Shown: piece by piece, positions 39,400-50,925 of the stretch
Layout of the letters: every line of letters begins with the position of its first letter
How positions within the stretch are numbered: position 1 is the stretch's first letter
Source: Fasciolopsis buskii
Taxonomy: Eukaryota; Platyhelminthes; Trematoda; Plagiorchiida; Fasciolidae
Length of the DNA stretch: 64,000 nt
Assembly: GCA_008360955.1 (NCBI GenBank)
Contig: LUCM01007180.1
Span: 124,001 to 188,000 of the forward strand
Direction of reading: 5' to 3'
Position numbers and translations under genes: made by a program
Notes under the pieces: model-generated
Databases searched by the model: none
What the model saw: only the letters and a program-made list of their open reading frames with translations
What the model was told of the DNA's origin: nothing

Positions 39400-41480
39400 G
39401 CAATGGAGAGCGGAAAGGCGAATAGTCATAGAGTGCATTCAGAATAAACTGCAGGTATTTAATATATCCACTGACATAGTACGGACAACCAAGTAGGTAG
39501 TCATTGGCTTATCTGTATTCATTGAAACTGCAAAAACAGAATGCTCGATCACTGACAGCATAGAGAGAATAGGAACCGAAGACCCTTTGAAAAATTGAGT
39601 TTATTCGGAGGCGTCAGAGTTTATTCTTATCAAGAAGAGTGAATTAAGCACGACTGTGAAACCATCAGCTGAAACATTAAAACCACAAACTCAGGCAATG
39701 CATACACTGATCAAATAGGACAACAGCGTGTGAGTGTTTGAGAGGGATACGTCTTACCACGCAGGCTTCGCCGGCAATCGAGTGAAATATGCAGCTTCAG
39801 TATTGAGTGCAGACAAGGAAGCACTGCAGACAAAATGTGGGATTGGGGAGTCAAGATTAATCAGCATACTACCAAAGTGCATGTTCTTGACTAACTTCAT
39901 CAACGATAAAAACAGATGATCAATAGGTGTGTGTCAGATATATTCTGACATTATTCTAACCGGCTTTCGCCATGCAGAGATGATTTCGGGTCAAAAGATC
40001 AACAGTAAAAGGTTTCACAATAAGGCTGTTAGGCGAGAGGCATAAATTTGAGTAACGGAGAGAAATCAGGTCAGGCAATCGTGACTTATGGTCTTTAATT
40101 TTGGCCAACATTTCATGACCGATTATTCCAAAATTAGAATCAACTTATCACAAACCACAAAGAAAGGGGAAATAAGAGTAAATCAGAGCTCATGCAGAAC
40201 TGAAGGTTGATGACCTTGACGAAGTAGTTGAATTTTGGGCATTTCAAGATTTTTCTTAACTCACAGTGGCTTTTGTCGGCAAATAGGGTATCCACATATG
40301 AAGCTCTCAGTCGGTCTGATGTCACACAGCAAGCCAATTTTATAGCCGATTTTTTTTAACTGAAAACAGTCGCCCTTAGATGGCGAAGTAAATCTTCCTC
40401 GTGGAACGGACGGTGTCTCCGGGTGGCAGGTGACGTCACTGCAGCGGTTAAGATTACCAGATAAACGTTCAAAATGTACTAGTACATCATGAAGAAGAAT
40501 GGAAAAATCAGAGTGCTGAATTTCTCATGAGAGACAACAGGCCTTATTACAATACGGCTGGGGAAAAAATAAACCAGGTGAAGCGATTAGTTTTACAGTA
40601 AACCTTAAAAAGCAAAACTACGGTGCAGTAATCGTATGTACCCTTGGGAAGTTAGTGAGATGGTTAGCTAAACCATATCAAGAAAAATACATTCACCTGT
40701 AGGAAACTGTGGATAATTGAGGCAACCAGATGATAAACGAAAATCGTTGAATCTGTTAAATTGATCGGCGTTAGTAGACAATAAGTGGTCAATGTTGGTA
40801 AACAGGGGTTGAGGAAAATCACCTAAAACTTGCCCGTGATCATGTGCTTAGGCATAAGGCGCAAACTGAACACTGATAAGCAAGACATAATGAAACCCCC
40901 TGAGGCAACCCAACTTACAACGAGTACAGGCACGGAAAGAACTTCGAACTCGTGAAACGGAATTCAAGAAACGGAGATTTACGCCGTTTACGGCATGTAA
41001 ACGCTGTTAAATCAATCACAGTGTGTCCCAAGGTCAATAGCCGGTCGACCTCTGAAAAACTGCATCCATGACAATAAATCACACGCTCGACATAAGCACG
41101 CAACTTGATTTCTTTTGTGGTAGGTGCCCCAACAGTTTTAACTTCATTCTGCAAGACCAAATGATTTATAACAACCGACGTTCCGAAAAACAGGAGCACG
41201 TAGACGGATTCGAATGATGCCATGGGTATCTTTCCTGCTGCATGGAACGTGAAAACAACACCCCCTCCGCCTCATTGTCCTCGTAAGTGCCCAGAATTTC
41301 TAATCGAATACCGAAAACTGTGATAAACCGAGGAAACTTAGAAAACTTCAATCTAGGAAAACCATTGTTCCCCAGGATAACTGTGTCAGACAACAGCAAC
41401 AGAAAAATTAACACAGCTTTAACAGCATGGTCAACTTCATAACCAGTCTGAATTATTTTTCGGAACAAAATAAGCACAGA
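39400..41480 (-). mobile_element. Decayed Ty3/gypsy-like retrotransposon pol
   Basis: On the minus strand, 41477-41166 reads an RT pattern: 'IIQTGYEVDHAV...LIF', which fits NA.QTF.R.MD.V...L.F. 'LLSDTVIL' follows at the place of the Y-x-D-D box, then 'LGTYEDNEAEGVLFS' (like S.eEH...L..VF). After a frameshift, 41223-40915 gives 'LFFGTSVVINHL', then 'VKTVGAPTTKEIKLRAYV' and 'IYCHGCSFSEVDRLLT', matching yLGh.v......KV.av..aP.Pt....LR.flG...YY..Fi..FS.....L. Weaker integrase-like relics may follow: 'PETPSVPRGRF' (~40390-40440), 'DLLTRN...AKA' (~39970-40060) and 'FGSMLINLDSPI' (~39830-39880). No LTRs, primer binding site or gag were recognised. The RT part is moderately sure; the integrase part is weak. 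Confidence 0.5.
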
Positions 41481-41814
41481 TTTTCATTTTTCGAAAGAGC
41501 AGTCAGCTGAAACATTTCTATTAATGAGAGACTTTACAAGTTTCCTCACCGGCTTTACGTTTCTAATTTTGCACCACCCAGGTTGACCCTTATTTGACCA
41601 TTATTGCGGAGTGAATACAATATGGGTGATTGAAGATCACTACAAAAAAGCAATAAAATTTACATTTTGTAACAGAAGTGGAACGTAGACCACCATGTGA
41701 ATTATCCACATTAGAGAATCACAACTAGGGCAATACAACACGGATTAAAGAACAGGACTGAGCAGAAATGCCACGACGAGGATTCGCCGAGTTAGTTGCC
41801 CGAGTAATCTATTT

Positions 41815-41816
<2 letters not shown>

Positions 41817-41851
<35 letters not shown>
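41817..41851. repeat. (TAT)n microsatellite, 35 bp
   Basis: Nearly twelve uninterrupted ATT/TAT units between 'ctatttag' and 'gagaaagc'. Confidence 0.98.
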
Positions 41852-44800
41852 GAGAAAGCACAGATAAACAATCTGATTTTGGCTCTCTGTCTCACTTGGC
41901 TGTTACTGGTGGTGCTATTGTGAGTTGGGTGATAGCAAACCGGAGACAGAAATGGAATTCGATATAAGATATGATATCGGAGCACCAGTCCTGTTCTTCT
42001 ACTGTATTTTCCGTCTGGTGATATTGTTGCCTAAAGAAAGACACAGGTAAATGGCGTGATTATTCATCCGTGATGTTCGTCCAGTACGTCAAATTCTGTT
42101 TGACGTAGCTCGGGAGATGGAAAGATACAAAAGTCCTAGCGACGCAACTTAGTCCATCCAAGGCTGGTGTGAATAGTTTTACTGAAATTGTTTGCTTTTC
42201 TGCAACTACATTATGAGGGACTAATTGACAAGCAGAACCAAAATGTTGTTGACCATGATAAAATATCGATCGATGGTTTTTCGCTGGGATGTTTAAATAA
42301 TACTGTCTGGCGTTTTTACTAGCTCTTTTTTTGTTTATTCCTTTGTATGTTCATTCCAAAAATAGTCCCGTCTGCGTCTGTTTGATTATTATTTATCTCT
42401 CTGGGGATGAGGATGAGGTTCAGAGCCATGTGAGCGAACGCGGTTATCTTTCTCTCTCTCTCTTTCCCAAGTCGAAATATCTCTAAAAAGATGCCGATCT
42501 GTGCTAGCCAACTTTTAACTCGGTACTTCGAGCCAATTTCTTGCGAAACTTTTAAGTACAGATTGAAGATAATCTTTTGTTTCAAGCAGTCACGGATTGA
42601 ACGACTGAATTCGTCTCTGGCAGAACGTTTGCTATATTCAGCCTGTTAGTATATCATCACCACAGTTTACTCTTTTTGTATTCGGATGCCTCCTTTTGGC
42701 TTTATTTCTCTGTTTGTTGCCGATTTGCTTCAGTGAGCTGACACGTCAGTATCAGAATGGCGCAATAGGAGTAGATTTGCCATTTAGCCATTCGTCCGCC
42801 ATTGTTCCATTTTGTCAAACCAACACCCGTGACCTTTTCTTTATTGAATTAGGCCATTCCAACCCGGTTGTCCAACTTTAATTACCAATGAATACTCCCG
42901 TGCCGTTTGAGACTAGAGATCTGTAAGTGGATTATGTGATGGGACCAGAAAAGTGATATTTGCTAAAATCACATCAATTTTCTGACTCGAGAAACCAAAT
43001 GTAACCAATTTACTTTGGTCGTTAGCCCGTTCGCTGTGACCCTGACGTTGTTCTTGTGCCAAATAACATCACCCGTAACTAACATCTGTGTGACTGAAAT
43101 GTTCATGCTCGAATCAAATGTAAGACAGGAGAGGAGGTGCAAAGTGATTTTTTATGGAACTAACCCAACGTTTTTTCGAAAATATACTTACTTGAAGTAC
43201 GCACTTCCAAACAGTACGATCAACACGATTTGACTCAGGTTTGAACTAGCCGTTACAATGGAATGCTTTCTTCACTTGGATGTATACATTTAGAGTTCAA
43301 GAAAGGCAGTCGTTTTCCCTGGGCTGCCAGCACGTAAGCAAGCCTCAGTGTAACTGAGTAGACAGGCTTGTCACCCTGTGCACCCTTACAGTGACACTAG
43401 TTTAAACATATCAAGTTAGCGGAACCGAATGTTCAGATGAAATGGGAACTGGATGCATAAGTCCTCCAGGAGTTGCTAACATCGGATGGAAAACTGCCTC
43501 ACTTGATGAATATTGATCAGCAGTCATTTTACCAAAGCATAAAACCAGTAGTAGTAAGGGCAGGGAATTCCTGTCGGCCAAAGGAAGTTAGCAACAAACC
43601 TGTAACTAATCGGTTGTTGGAAAATAGACGAATCAACCGACAAATCGGTGCAGTGACATTCATTACAAAGTCTATGTAAGCGTCATTTTCAGATGGTAAC
43701 AAATAAACGATTCAAATATACCATTAACCGCGAACCAATAATACAAAGTGACCCTGATGGACATAACATAACTTCATCTAGAGTCATTTAGCAGGTACCT
43801 CCGTGGTCGTCATTGAACATACAAATTATGGCAAAGGTAACTGGAGCTCTAAAGCAAAGCAGTAGACTGATGTTCCTAGCAGAATTAGAGGCTCGAATGA
43901 TAATTTAGGGAAGTTATGAATCCAAGACAAGTTGCCTAAGTACGACGGTTTTCTAGATGACACGCCTTTATTTTGTCGACCACGGATTGCGCAGAATCAG
44001 TTTAAACATTTTCCTTTCGGAACCACCACTGTTGAGACAAGAGGTAGTTGCCTCATTGAAATGACTGATTTTCACGCACTTGGGCTTCTTTCTGTACTGT
44101 CTAGTCATCTACATGTGCAGAAGTCATGTTGTAGTCATTCTACCCTGATTATCTTTTAGTGCAGCATGAAATATATCTACGTCGCTCTGCGAATGATATT
44201 CTACAGTGTGCGTCTGGATAAATTGAACTAATGGGTCATATCCAGATAGATAATTTTGAAGTATTTGAGCTTGATTGGAGATAGCATTTCCACAAATCGG
44301 CTTTACCCCTCCTAAAGCATTCAGTTCTTTAACGCCTCAAAGTTGGGCGCCTGTCAACGCACAGTCTTTGCTCTACCAGAGACCGATAAATACCACTCAC
44401 CATGCCAGGTGATGGAAATGGCTGTCGGCTTATTTCAATTCGAATTCACCACTCATAATTACACGGAGGCAAACTAGGCCCGTTGAGATATAGCTAATCC
44501 ATCAGACCCGGGGGCTTCGCGTCTGTGTGAATCAATGATTTCTTTTGGCTCCATTAAGTATTCTATAGTCTATATACCTCGTCCTTATTAGAGCTCGCCT
44601 ATCTGTAAGAAAATAATCAGATCCGGAAGAGTCACGTGAAACTACTCCATTGGTAAGTTGTTCTTGAACCGAGCTTACACCTCAATGCTTTGTTGGTCAG
44701 TCTTTTGAGGCAGCGACACTGATTAGGATTTTCAAAATCCTGTTCTGTGATGGGATAACCCATGAGATTTTCCTCTTCCAAACACTCTCAGCATTATTTA

Positions 44801-45104
44801 AAAAATCTTCCTTCTTCGCAATGTAAAGTCTGTACAAGTTTACAAGAATGATTGGAGTTTGACAAACTTATCGGGTAGTGACATTAATGAAAATTTAGTA
44901 TATGAGTTGGGCTTACTGCTTAAGCCTAAGTGTTCACTCCATATAACTGCATTTGACGTTTTCACACTGAGTCACGTAAAGCAACAAGCAACTCCAGACA
45001 AACTTTTGAAAGTCTTAAAATGTATATATTCTACCTATGAACGAAAAACCCCACTTATTAAAGTCTTTATTGGGCAAATATGACTTCTTTCTCTTGCTTC
45101 ATTG
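41852..45104. other. No recognisable gene
   Basis: Only short frames without known motifs. The upstream part of the gypsy-like element (gag, protease) could have lain here but was not recognised. The only repeat is the TC tract at 42451. Confidence 0.5.
42451..42463. repeat. Short (TC)n tract
   Basis: Six TC units within a pyrimidine-rich run ending 'tttccc'. Confidence 0.85.
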
Positions 45105-45650
45105 TTTACGTGTCAGATGGTCGGGCCTTTCAGTAATGGTGGTCACACTGGCTTTGGGATCCCTCTAAGTACGAGGGCCGCGCGTGCGCTGTTAGACTGG
45201 GTCCCAGTCAACCTCTGGACGAATCTGTATGCATCCCAGCAGTCGACTGAAGCCTCGGTTTTGTTCGTTATATCTGTTCGATCGACCAGTGACTGTAACT
45301 TTCCTGAGGCTCAGGAAGAGTCCCATCGCAACCGGCCCCAATTGCTTCAAAAAGTGGTTTCACAGGACTCTTTGGTTGAATCCAATTATTTCAACCATAA
45401 CCTGTGCTAAGGGGGCAGGAGACATAACGTTCAACTTGTTGTCCCAGAACAGTGGACCAAAAATGATGGTTCTTTCGCCTATGCTTATGACAAGCACATA
45501 CTTGGACTCCGATTAATCGCCTGATTTTTGATCACTGGTGATGTAAATCAATCGACGCTGTCTATCGTCCTGGTCCACATCTACAAATTCAGACCGCGCT
45601 TTTTTCCTTACTTGCATTCGTATATGCCTAATCTTTTGAAACATTACGAA
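45105..45650 (+). mobile_element. RTE-like LINE endonuclease remnant
   Basis: The frame at 45102-45410 reads 'GGHTGFGIPLSTRAARALLD' followed by 'WVPVNLW', then 'LFVISVRSTSDC' and 'RPQLLQKV'. This is the order of the AP endonuclease of RTE-like non-LTR elements in animals: G.aGVG..LS..A..aLLDW.PVN.R, then LF+VS.YAPTDC, then a short helix ending LL. The next block continues in other frames, with 'LLSQNSGP' and then, near 45580-45640, 'TNSDRAFF' (like NSDHALV). The normal catalytic NAQVG/GDxN and HxLxxxNT blocks are unrecognisable, so it is dead. No RT follows. Confidence 0.55.
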
Positions 45651-48244
45651 AATAGCCAGTCCTCTACAGTTGCATCTCGACAAACATCGCCCAGCTGATT
45701 CTCTTTCTAAGTTATCAGAGCGGTTATCCGTGTAGCCAAAGAGGCAGGTGCCAAAAGGATATTTGTAGCAGACCAAGGACACTTTGTACGCAGCTGCAGA
45801 AGTCACACATCACCCTAGTTCTTGTGGGCTTCATCAGAGACTAATGTCTTCAAAGTTCGTGACTTTGTTAGAAGTCCAAAGATCCGTCCCCCCTGATACC
45901 ACTTACACGGATGTGTAAATTCACCAAACGCCACTTGACCAGCAGCATGACCGTTATTTGTGGTGGGTATTGATATGCAGGGAAAAGTAAAAGGCTGCAG
46001 CCAACGGCAACAGTTGGAACTTCTACCTCCCAAAAAAGTCAAGTATGAGTGAAGCGATCAGTGAATTCGACATGTCACTAAGTCAGTCTCCAGTGTCACC
46101 TGTCCTGTTAGAATGCGCACTTTATTGAACAGTTTGCTGGGCTAACGATAGAATGCAGGCACAAATGAGTACTTTATCAGGAATTGGAGTCACCGAGGAA
46201 ATAAGAAGGATGCCTCTACTGGACTGGATGGGTTTTTCTGTCATTTTTCAAGGATACTGACGAAATTTTAACTCTTAATTCAGCAAGGCTCCTAAGTTTG
46301 GTCTTGTCAACGGAGTAAACATATAGGGATTGATGTGAATGGGCGATTTTATCGGTTTCCAAGAAAAGTGCAAATCACGGAAATTAACTTTGTAAACATT
46401 TCATTCAGTCTGTTCTGGGGCACCATTATCCGCTTTTCCTTGTGCTTGCTAAAAGCATATACGTGACAATCAAGCCGATTTTCCAACCTACTGCGGTTGA
46501 ATCGATCAAACAGTCGCTGCAAGACAAGCGCTAGAACAAAGGCAAATCTTCTGTAGGTCCATGGTCTTTGTTTTCCCAGATCCGAAAGCGATATTCAACT
46601 CAGTCGAACTTTCATTACTCCGTCGTTGCTTCTTGCTGGCATGTGCGCAGGTGAAATCACCTTCACCTTTTCAGTCAGTTTGCGAAAATTTGAAGCTGAT
46701 TTCGCACTTACGGCGGACTTCCACCCGATTTCACCGCGAAAACTGATGTTGGGATTGACTCCTCTCGCCTTTTCAACTTTGTCACTCGAATGATAATGGA
46801 AATCTTCGTATCCTCATGTTCCAATGGCAGGAATGATGTTTACTTAGACAAGAAACTGTCTGACTTCGAATCTGCTGGTAATGTTTCACTAATGAGTCAA
46901 GTAAGTTACACTTTTTCCCCACCATCTGATTATGTTTTGGATGCGTTTTTCACATTTTAACTGTAAGGTTCTGTTGTAAGACTGGACTGCCTTAAAGCAA
47001 ACCTTGTCCATGTAAGACATGAAGTTGGTGAAACAAATCAGTCTTTAATTTGGACACTATCTGCGCACACAAGGGAGCAATTTGATGTTTACAAATTAGT
47101 GAGACGCGCAAAGTCTGTACGACAATCTTATAACGAGATAGATTTTCTGCTGCACGGCTCTACCACCCACAAACATGCCTGGTGAGGACAGAAGAAGTAC
47201 AAATGCGGTAAGTGTAGCGGTTTTTGACTGGTTACATGCGTTACTCTGGTCAAACGTGAGCGGTACTGTTGCAGCTCACTAATTGTGTCAGTTGCCAAGC
47301 TGAGCAAGAGAGCCGCTTGATAAGGGCAGTTAACAACGGCAGGTCAAATCAGCCATCCGGCTAATGAAATACTAGGTGTCAGTCACAGAAAACGAATATA
47401 CACCATTTGTTTTCGCATAATGAACGAAATAATTTAGTGTCTAGGAAAACAGCTATTTGTCACTGAAATCAATGTGAACTGGAGAAAACAAGTCACAGAT
47501 TGAATGCAGTGACGAATGACAGGTCGATCAGGCCGGACATATTTTGCTCTTTTTCACTTGGACAAGGATACTCGCAACGTAGCTGGAGTATGACAAGAAT
47601 TTAATCGTGAGTGTGATATTAAGCTATCGAGCCGCAGATTTCAATCAGTCTAGCAGACAGTGAATCTGAATGAAACAAGATGACCGTAACATCTGTTAGG
47701 CATTCTTGTAGGTCGGTTTCCTTGATAAACATCGATTTCCGACTCAGGAGGTGGCTTGAATGTGGGTCAGTTATTCAGTCCATGACCTGGCAAAGGTGTG
47801 TGAAAACCCAAAACAGTGTACTGTCCCGATTTCGTTGGGTTAGATTACCTGGCACGGTTACAACAGATCCGGCAACGCCGTAAATGCGAACCTTAGGCAC
47901 TGTTTAAATGTCGCAGATGGTGATTTTCCTGTATTAGAAATATACCCTTCTCGGTTTGCATTCTGTATTATTATTTCCGGCAGTTCTTTCACTACTATTC
48001 AGCGCACTGAAGTAGCATGTAAGCGAGAGCAAGTATATTCAAGGTTGGTAGTTGTAAAAATGAACTGAATTCAAGTGAATCCGCAATGCTATCCAGGGGA
48101 ATCCAGTTTGCCTCTTCCACCAGATCACGGGTACGTAAATGAAATTTATCTTTTTGTAACCATTCTATTGTTTTTCGTCATACTGAACTAACAGTGTAAG
48201 TCATTATTCAGGAAGGGGGCCTCGGCCAACAGTAAGCTATCGAG
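45651..48244. other. No recognisable gene
   Basis: A 97-codon minus-strand frame at 45513-45806 overlaps the end of the LINE endonuclease remnant and is taken as its shadow. No LINE reverse transcriptase was found downstream. Nothing else supported. Confidence 0.5.
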
Positions 48245-48325
48245 TGGAGAAGTTGATCGGCCGTGATAGGATTTGAACCAGCGACCTTCAAACCCAAACG
48301 CCATGACCCGATCTGCTTGAAGGCA
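48245..48325 (-). repeat. tRNA-like sequence on the minus strand (possible SINE head)
   Basis: Read on the minus strand, the B box ggttcaaatcc is at 48279-48269. It is preceded by 'gcgtttgggtttgaaggtcg', much like the anticodon arm and variable loop of a tRNA, and by 'gcagatcgggtcatgg' in the A-box position. 'tatcacggccgatc' follows in place of the acceptor 3' strand. The acceptor stem does not pair, so a tRNA pseudogene or SINE head is likely. Confidence 0.4.
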
Positions 48326-49883
48326 TTACTGGCCAGGATGAATGAAAATTGATTCTAGGACTCTGTGCTAACTACCCTTAATAGTCCGTCAACAGAAACT
48401 ATAGATTCAGATGACGAAGTCAAATGGGTATCCAGAGTAAATTGCTGCTCATAATGTTCGCAATACAAATGTCGACATCCGAAGAAACAAATGACCGCTT
48501 TGTTAGTTGATTTAAATGTGGCATCGATGTAAATAGCTGCTTCAAACCTTCTTTGGATGTAGCCGAGGTGTCTTTAACATTTTGGAACTGCTCCAATTTG
48601 TCTGAAAACAGTCACATTCATCAGAATATCCTTACAACATAGTTGTCATTGATATCCACTACTGGTGCTCATCCTGTATATAACGGTTTCTGGTACCAAC
48701 CGAAATCAACTTGACATGAGAGAAAAAATGGCCGGATTCCATTGAAGTCTAAATCATCCTAGGGAGAATTTTGTAGCTCCTGTTTTGCAAAATCCGCGAA
48801 AAATGAACTAACCACACCCTCATTGCTTTGAGTAAGCTTCCAGGAAAATGCGTTATTCTCATGTAGCCTACTTTAAGTTGTATGTAGAAATTGCACATGG
48901 GTGAAGCTTTTTATGAATTACACTTCACAATGAACTGACCATTATTATCTGTGCCGAAAATGTAAGCATATCACGGCTACCAATCAAGGAAGATGCTCTT
49001 GAATAAGTCCCACATAGGCTAACGGTGACTGTAGAAAACATGCAGTTTTTAGAGCAAAGGATTATTCTTGACAATACTTGGTGTGGTTTTCACTGGGCGT
49101 GCCGTTTCATTTCTACCAAATTCAACCATCACTTTTGTTCTACCTAAGAGTGTGATAATTTAGGTAAACAGAACCATGCGATTCTACTGAAACACAATGC
49201 ATATTGTTGCATTTTATTTGGTTGAATGTTTTATCACTAAAAGAACTAACAGTGTGGCATTTCACTAATGTATCATTTGCCTATCTGCTCGTCGTGAGCG
49301 ATTACGAGACTCCGTTCCCAAGTAAATTCCCCTCGTGGCCATGACGATCTACAGGTTCAGTCCTGCGTTACCAGCTGACTTTAAATGGCGAAATCGAACA
49401 CCCAGATCAACTACGTCGGTTGTCTTTTATTGTAGGCCGGAAGCGTGGGGGTTGTGGGAGCGATTTGCACTACACTCACTAGGGGCCACTACATACGAGA
49501 TGAGGGCAGCCATCAACCATGACTCGGAAAACAGGAGTGGCACATAATCCTATACTCTCTCACTGGGTCAGGTGGTTTGAGCAGCCCGGTGATGGCAAGC
49601 TGTCAACTTCTACCAAATTGGCCGGTGGACCTGAAATTGGACATTCTGACCATTTTGTGGCGACAAATGCTTAGCCTGCTTGGTCATTGATTCTCGGTTC
49701 TTTAAGGCAAGAGCATGTGCGTTATATGAAGGTTTTTTTGCATTAGTCGGAATCAGAAAGACAGGAAAAATACTTTCTCCATTAGAAAACGGACAACTGG
49801 AATGATCAAGATAGGTAACTTTGCTTTCCATCGGCAAGGCCAATGTGAATGTTAACCGGTCTCGGGCTCATTGTGGCAACTTC
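48326..49883. other. 3' flank of the receptor gene
   Basis: Downstream of the receptor stop on the minus strand, so it should hold the 3' UTR. The first aataaa seen on that strand is near 49212-49217 (within caaataaaatgc), about 670 bp past the stop; it is a candidate polyadenylation signal only. No other gene motif. Confidence 0.4.
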
Positions 49884-50904
49884 TCAGGGTTGGCAAAAAC
49901 AGATTTGCCTTAAACGTTGTCGAAAATGTCGATTCAGAGCAGTGTAGAGAAAAAAGTGTGACATTGAGGTAGTCAGACACAACAACTGGCTCAGATGTTT
50001 GTACATACTGCTGTATACCGGACATGAATTGCACAATTGCTTTACAATCAAATCCAATATGTGCACATAAGCAAAGGCCTGAGGTATTTGACCAATGAGA
50101 AATAGAAAAATTACTGCGACAAGCAAAATGGAGAGCTTGTTATTTGCTTGTTGGCAACGCTCTAATCGGGGATTCCCGGTCACCGGTTTGATTGAGGTCG
50201 TTTTCGATTCCGGTACAAAATCACTATCTGACGTACCCTGACGTGACACAGACATGCTACCCGGGGATACCAGAGGTAGTAATGCATCATTCACGTGGCC
50301 ATTTCCATTTGGGGGACACATCATGGTCGACTGGCGTTCGGTTTCGATTCGATGTCGTATCATATTTGAGAGCATTTCATCTGTTTGTTGATATTTGATT
50401 TGAAATTGCTTCTTTAGATGTTGTCTCTGATTTCGGTAACTGGTCCATATTAGAACCAAGAGTAAAGAATTCATGACGCACAACGTAACAAGTGGAATAA
50501 ACTGAACCAATATGAACCTTATCCACGTGTATGCGTAGTAGTAGACAGACGTCCCGAACTGGGTAAGACTGGTTGTTTGAAAGTGACGCGTCTGATTGTT
50601 CTCAATTAACCTGGTCACGTGGCGAACTTCCAGGACAAAAAACAGAGGCAACTGAAACACGACAGCGGCGATTGCAATCCACACGACTTGACACTTGGCT
50701 TGTTCTCTGGAGAATTTCAGTTTGCTCAAATGTGGCCAGCGTATGGTTATATAACGCTCGGTAGATATGAGCACGGTGATCCAGGCGGATATCGCTTCTA
50801 ACATATTTCCCAATTCGAATCCGACATAGGTGACGTAGTACGACAAATATGGTCGCAGCCATTTGAATACGGAAGTTGTGCATAAGTAAATCCTTCGATC
50901 ACAT
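49884..50904 (-). CDS. Class A GPCR, FMRFamide/neuropeptide receptor-like, 3' terminal exon (TM3-TM7)
   Basis: The exon encodes 339 residues and a stop, open throughout. Numbering from its first full codon, TM3 is about 20-47 and ends in the ERY form of the DRY motif (49-51). TM4 is ~72-93, TM5 ~124-153 with Pro137, TM6 ~256-280 and TM7 ~301-322. A basic tail follows, ending in Cys335 and Cys337 (possible palmitoylation). The intracellular loop between TM5 and TM6 is long (~100 residues, Ser/Thr/Gln-rich). The second extracellular loop has an NQT glycosylation sequon at 103-105 and no cysteine. The 5' edge is a pyrimidine-rich tract ending in CAG at 50907-50905; one base then completes a split codon, so the preceding intron is phase 2. 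TM1 and TM2 must lie on upstream exon(s) at higher coordinates; I did not find them. By family knowledge this is a plasma-membrane receptor for a neuropeptide that signals through G proteins. The ligand is unknown. FMRFamide-like is inferred from the ER-Y-x-x-x-x-W-P and TM6/TM7 pattern. Odd points: GQIP replaces CWxP in TM6, and His316 sits where TM7 normally has Asn. Confidence 0.85.
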
Positions 50905-50925
50905 CTGAAAAAGTCAGTGAGAAAT
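50905..50925 (-). promoter_or_regulatory. 3' splice acceptor of the receptor exon
   Basis: On the minus strand a pyrimidine-rich run (tctcactgactttttcag) ends in AG at 50906-50905. The open receptor frame starts immediately after it. The in-frame residues just downstream run straight into the TM3 region, and the one leftover base fits a phase 2 intron. Confidence 0.6.
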
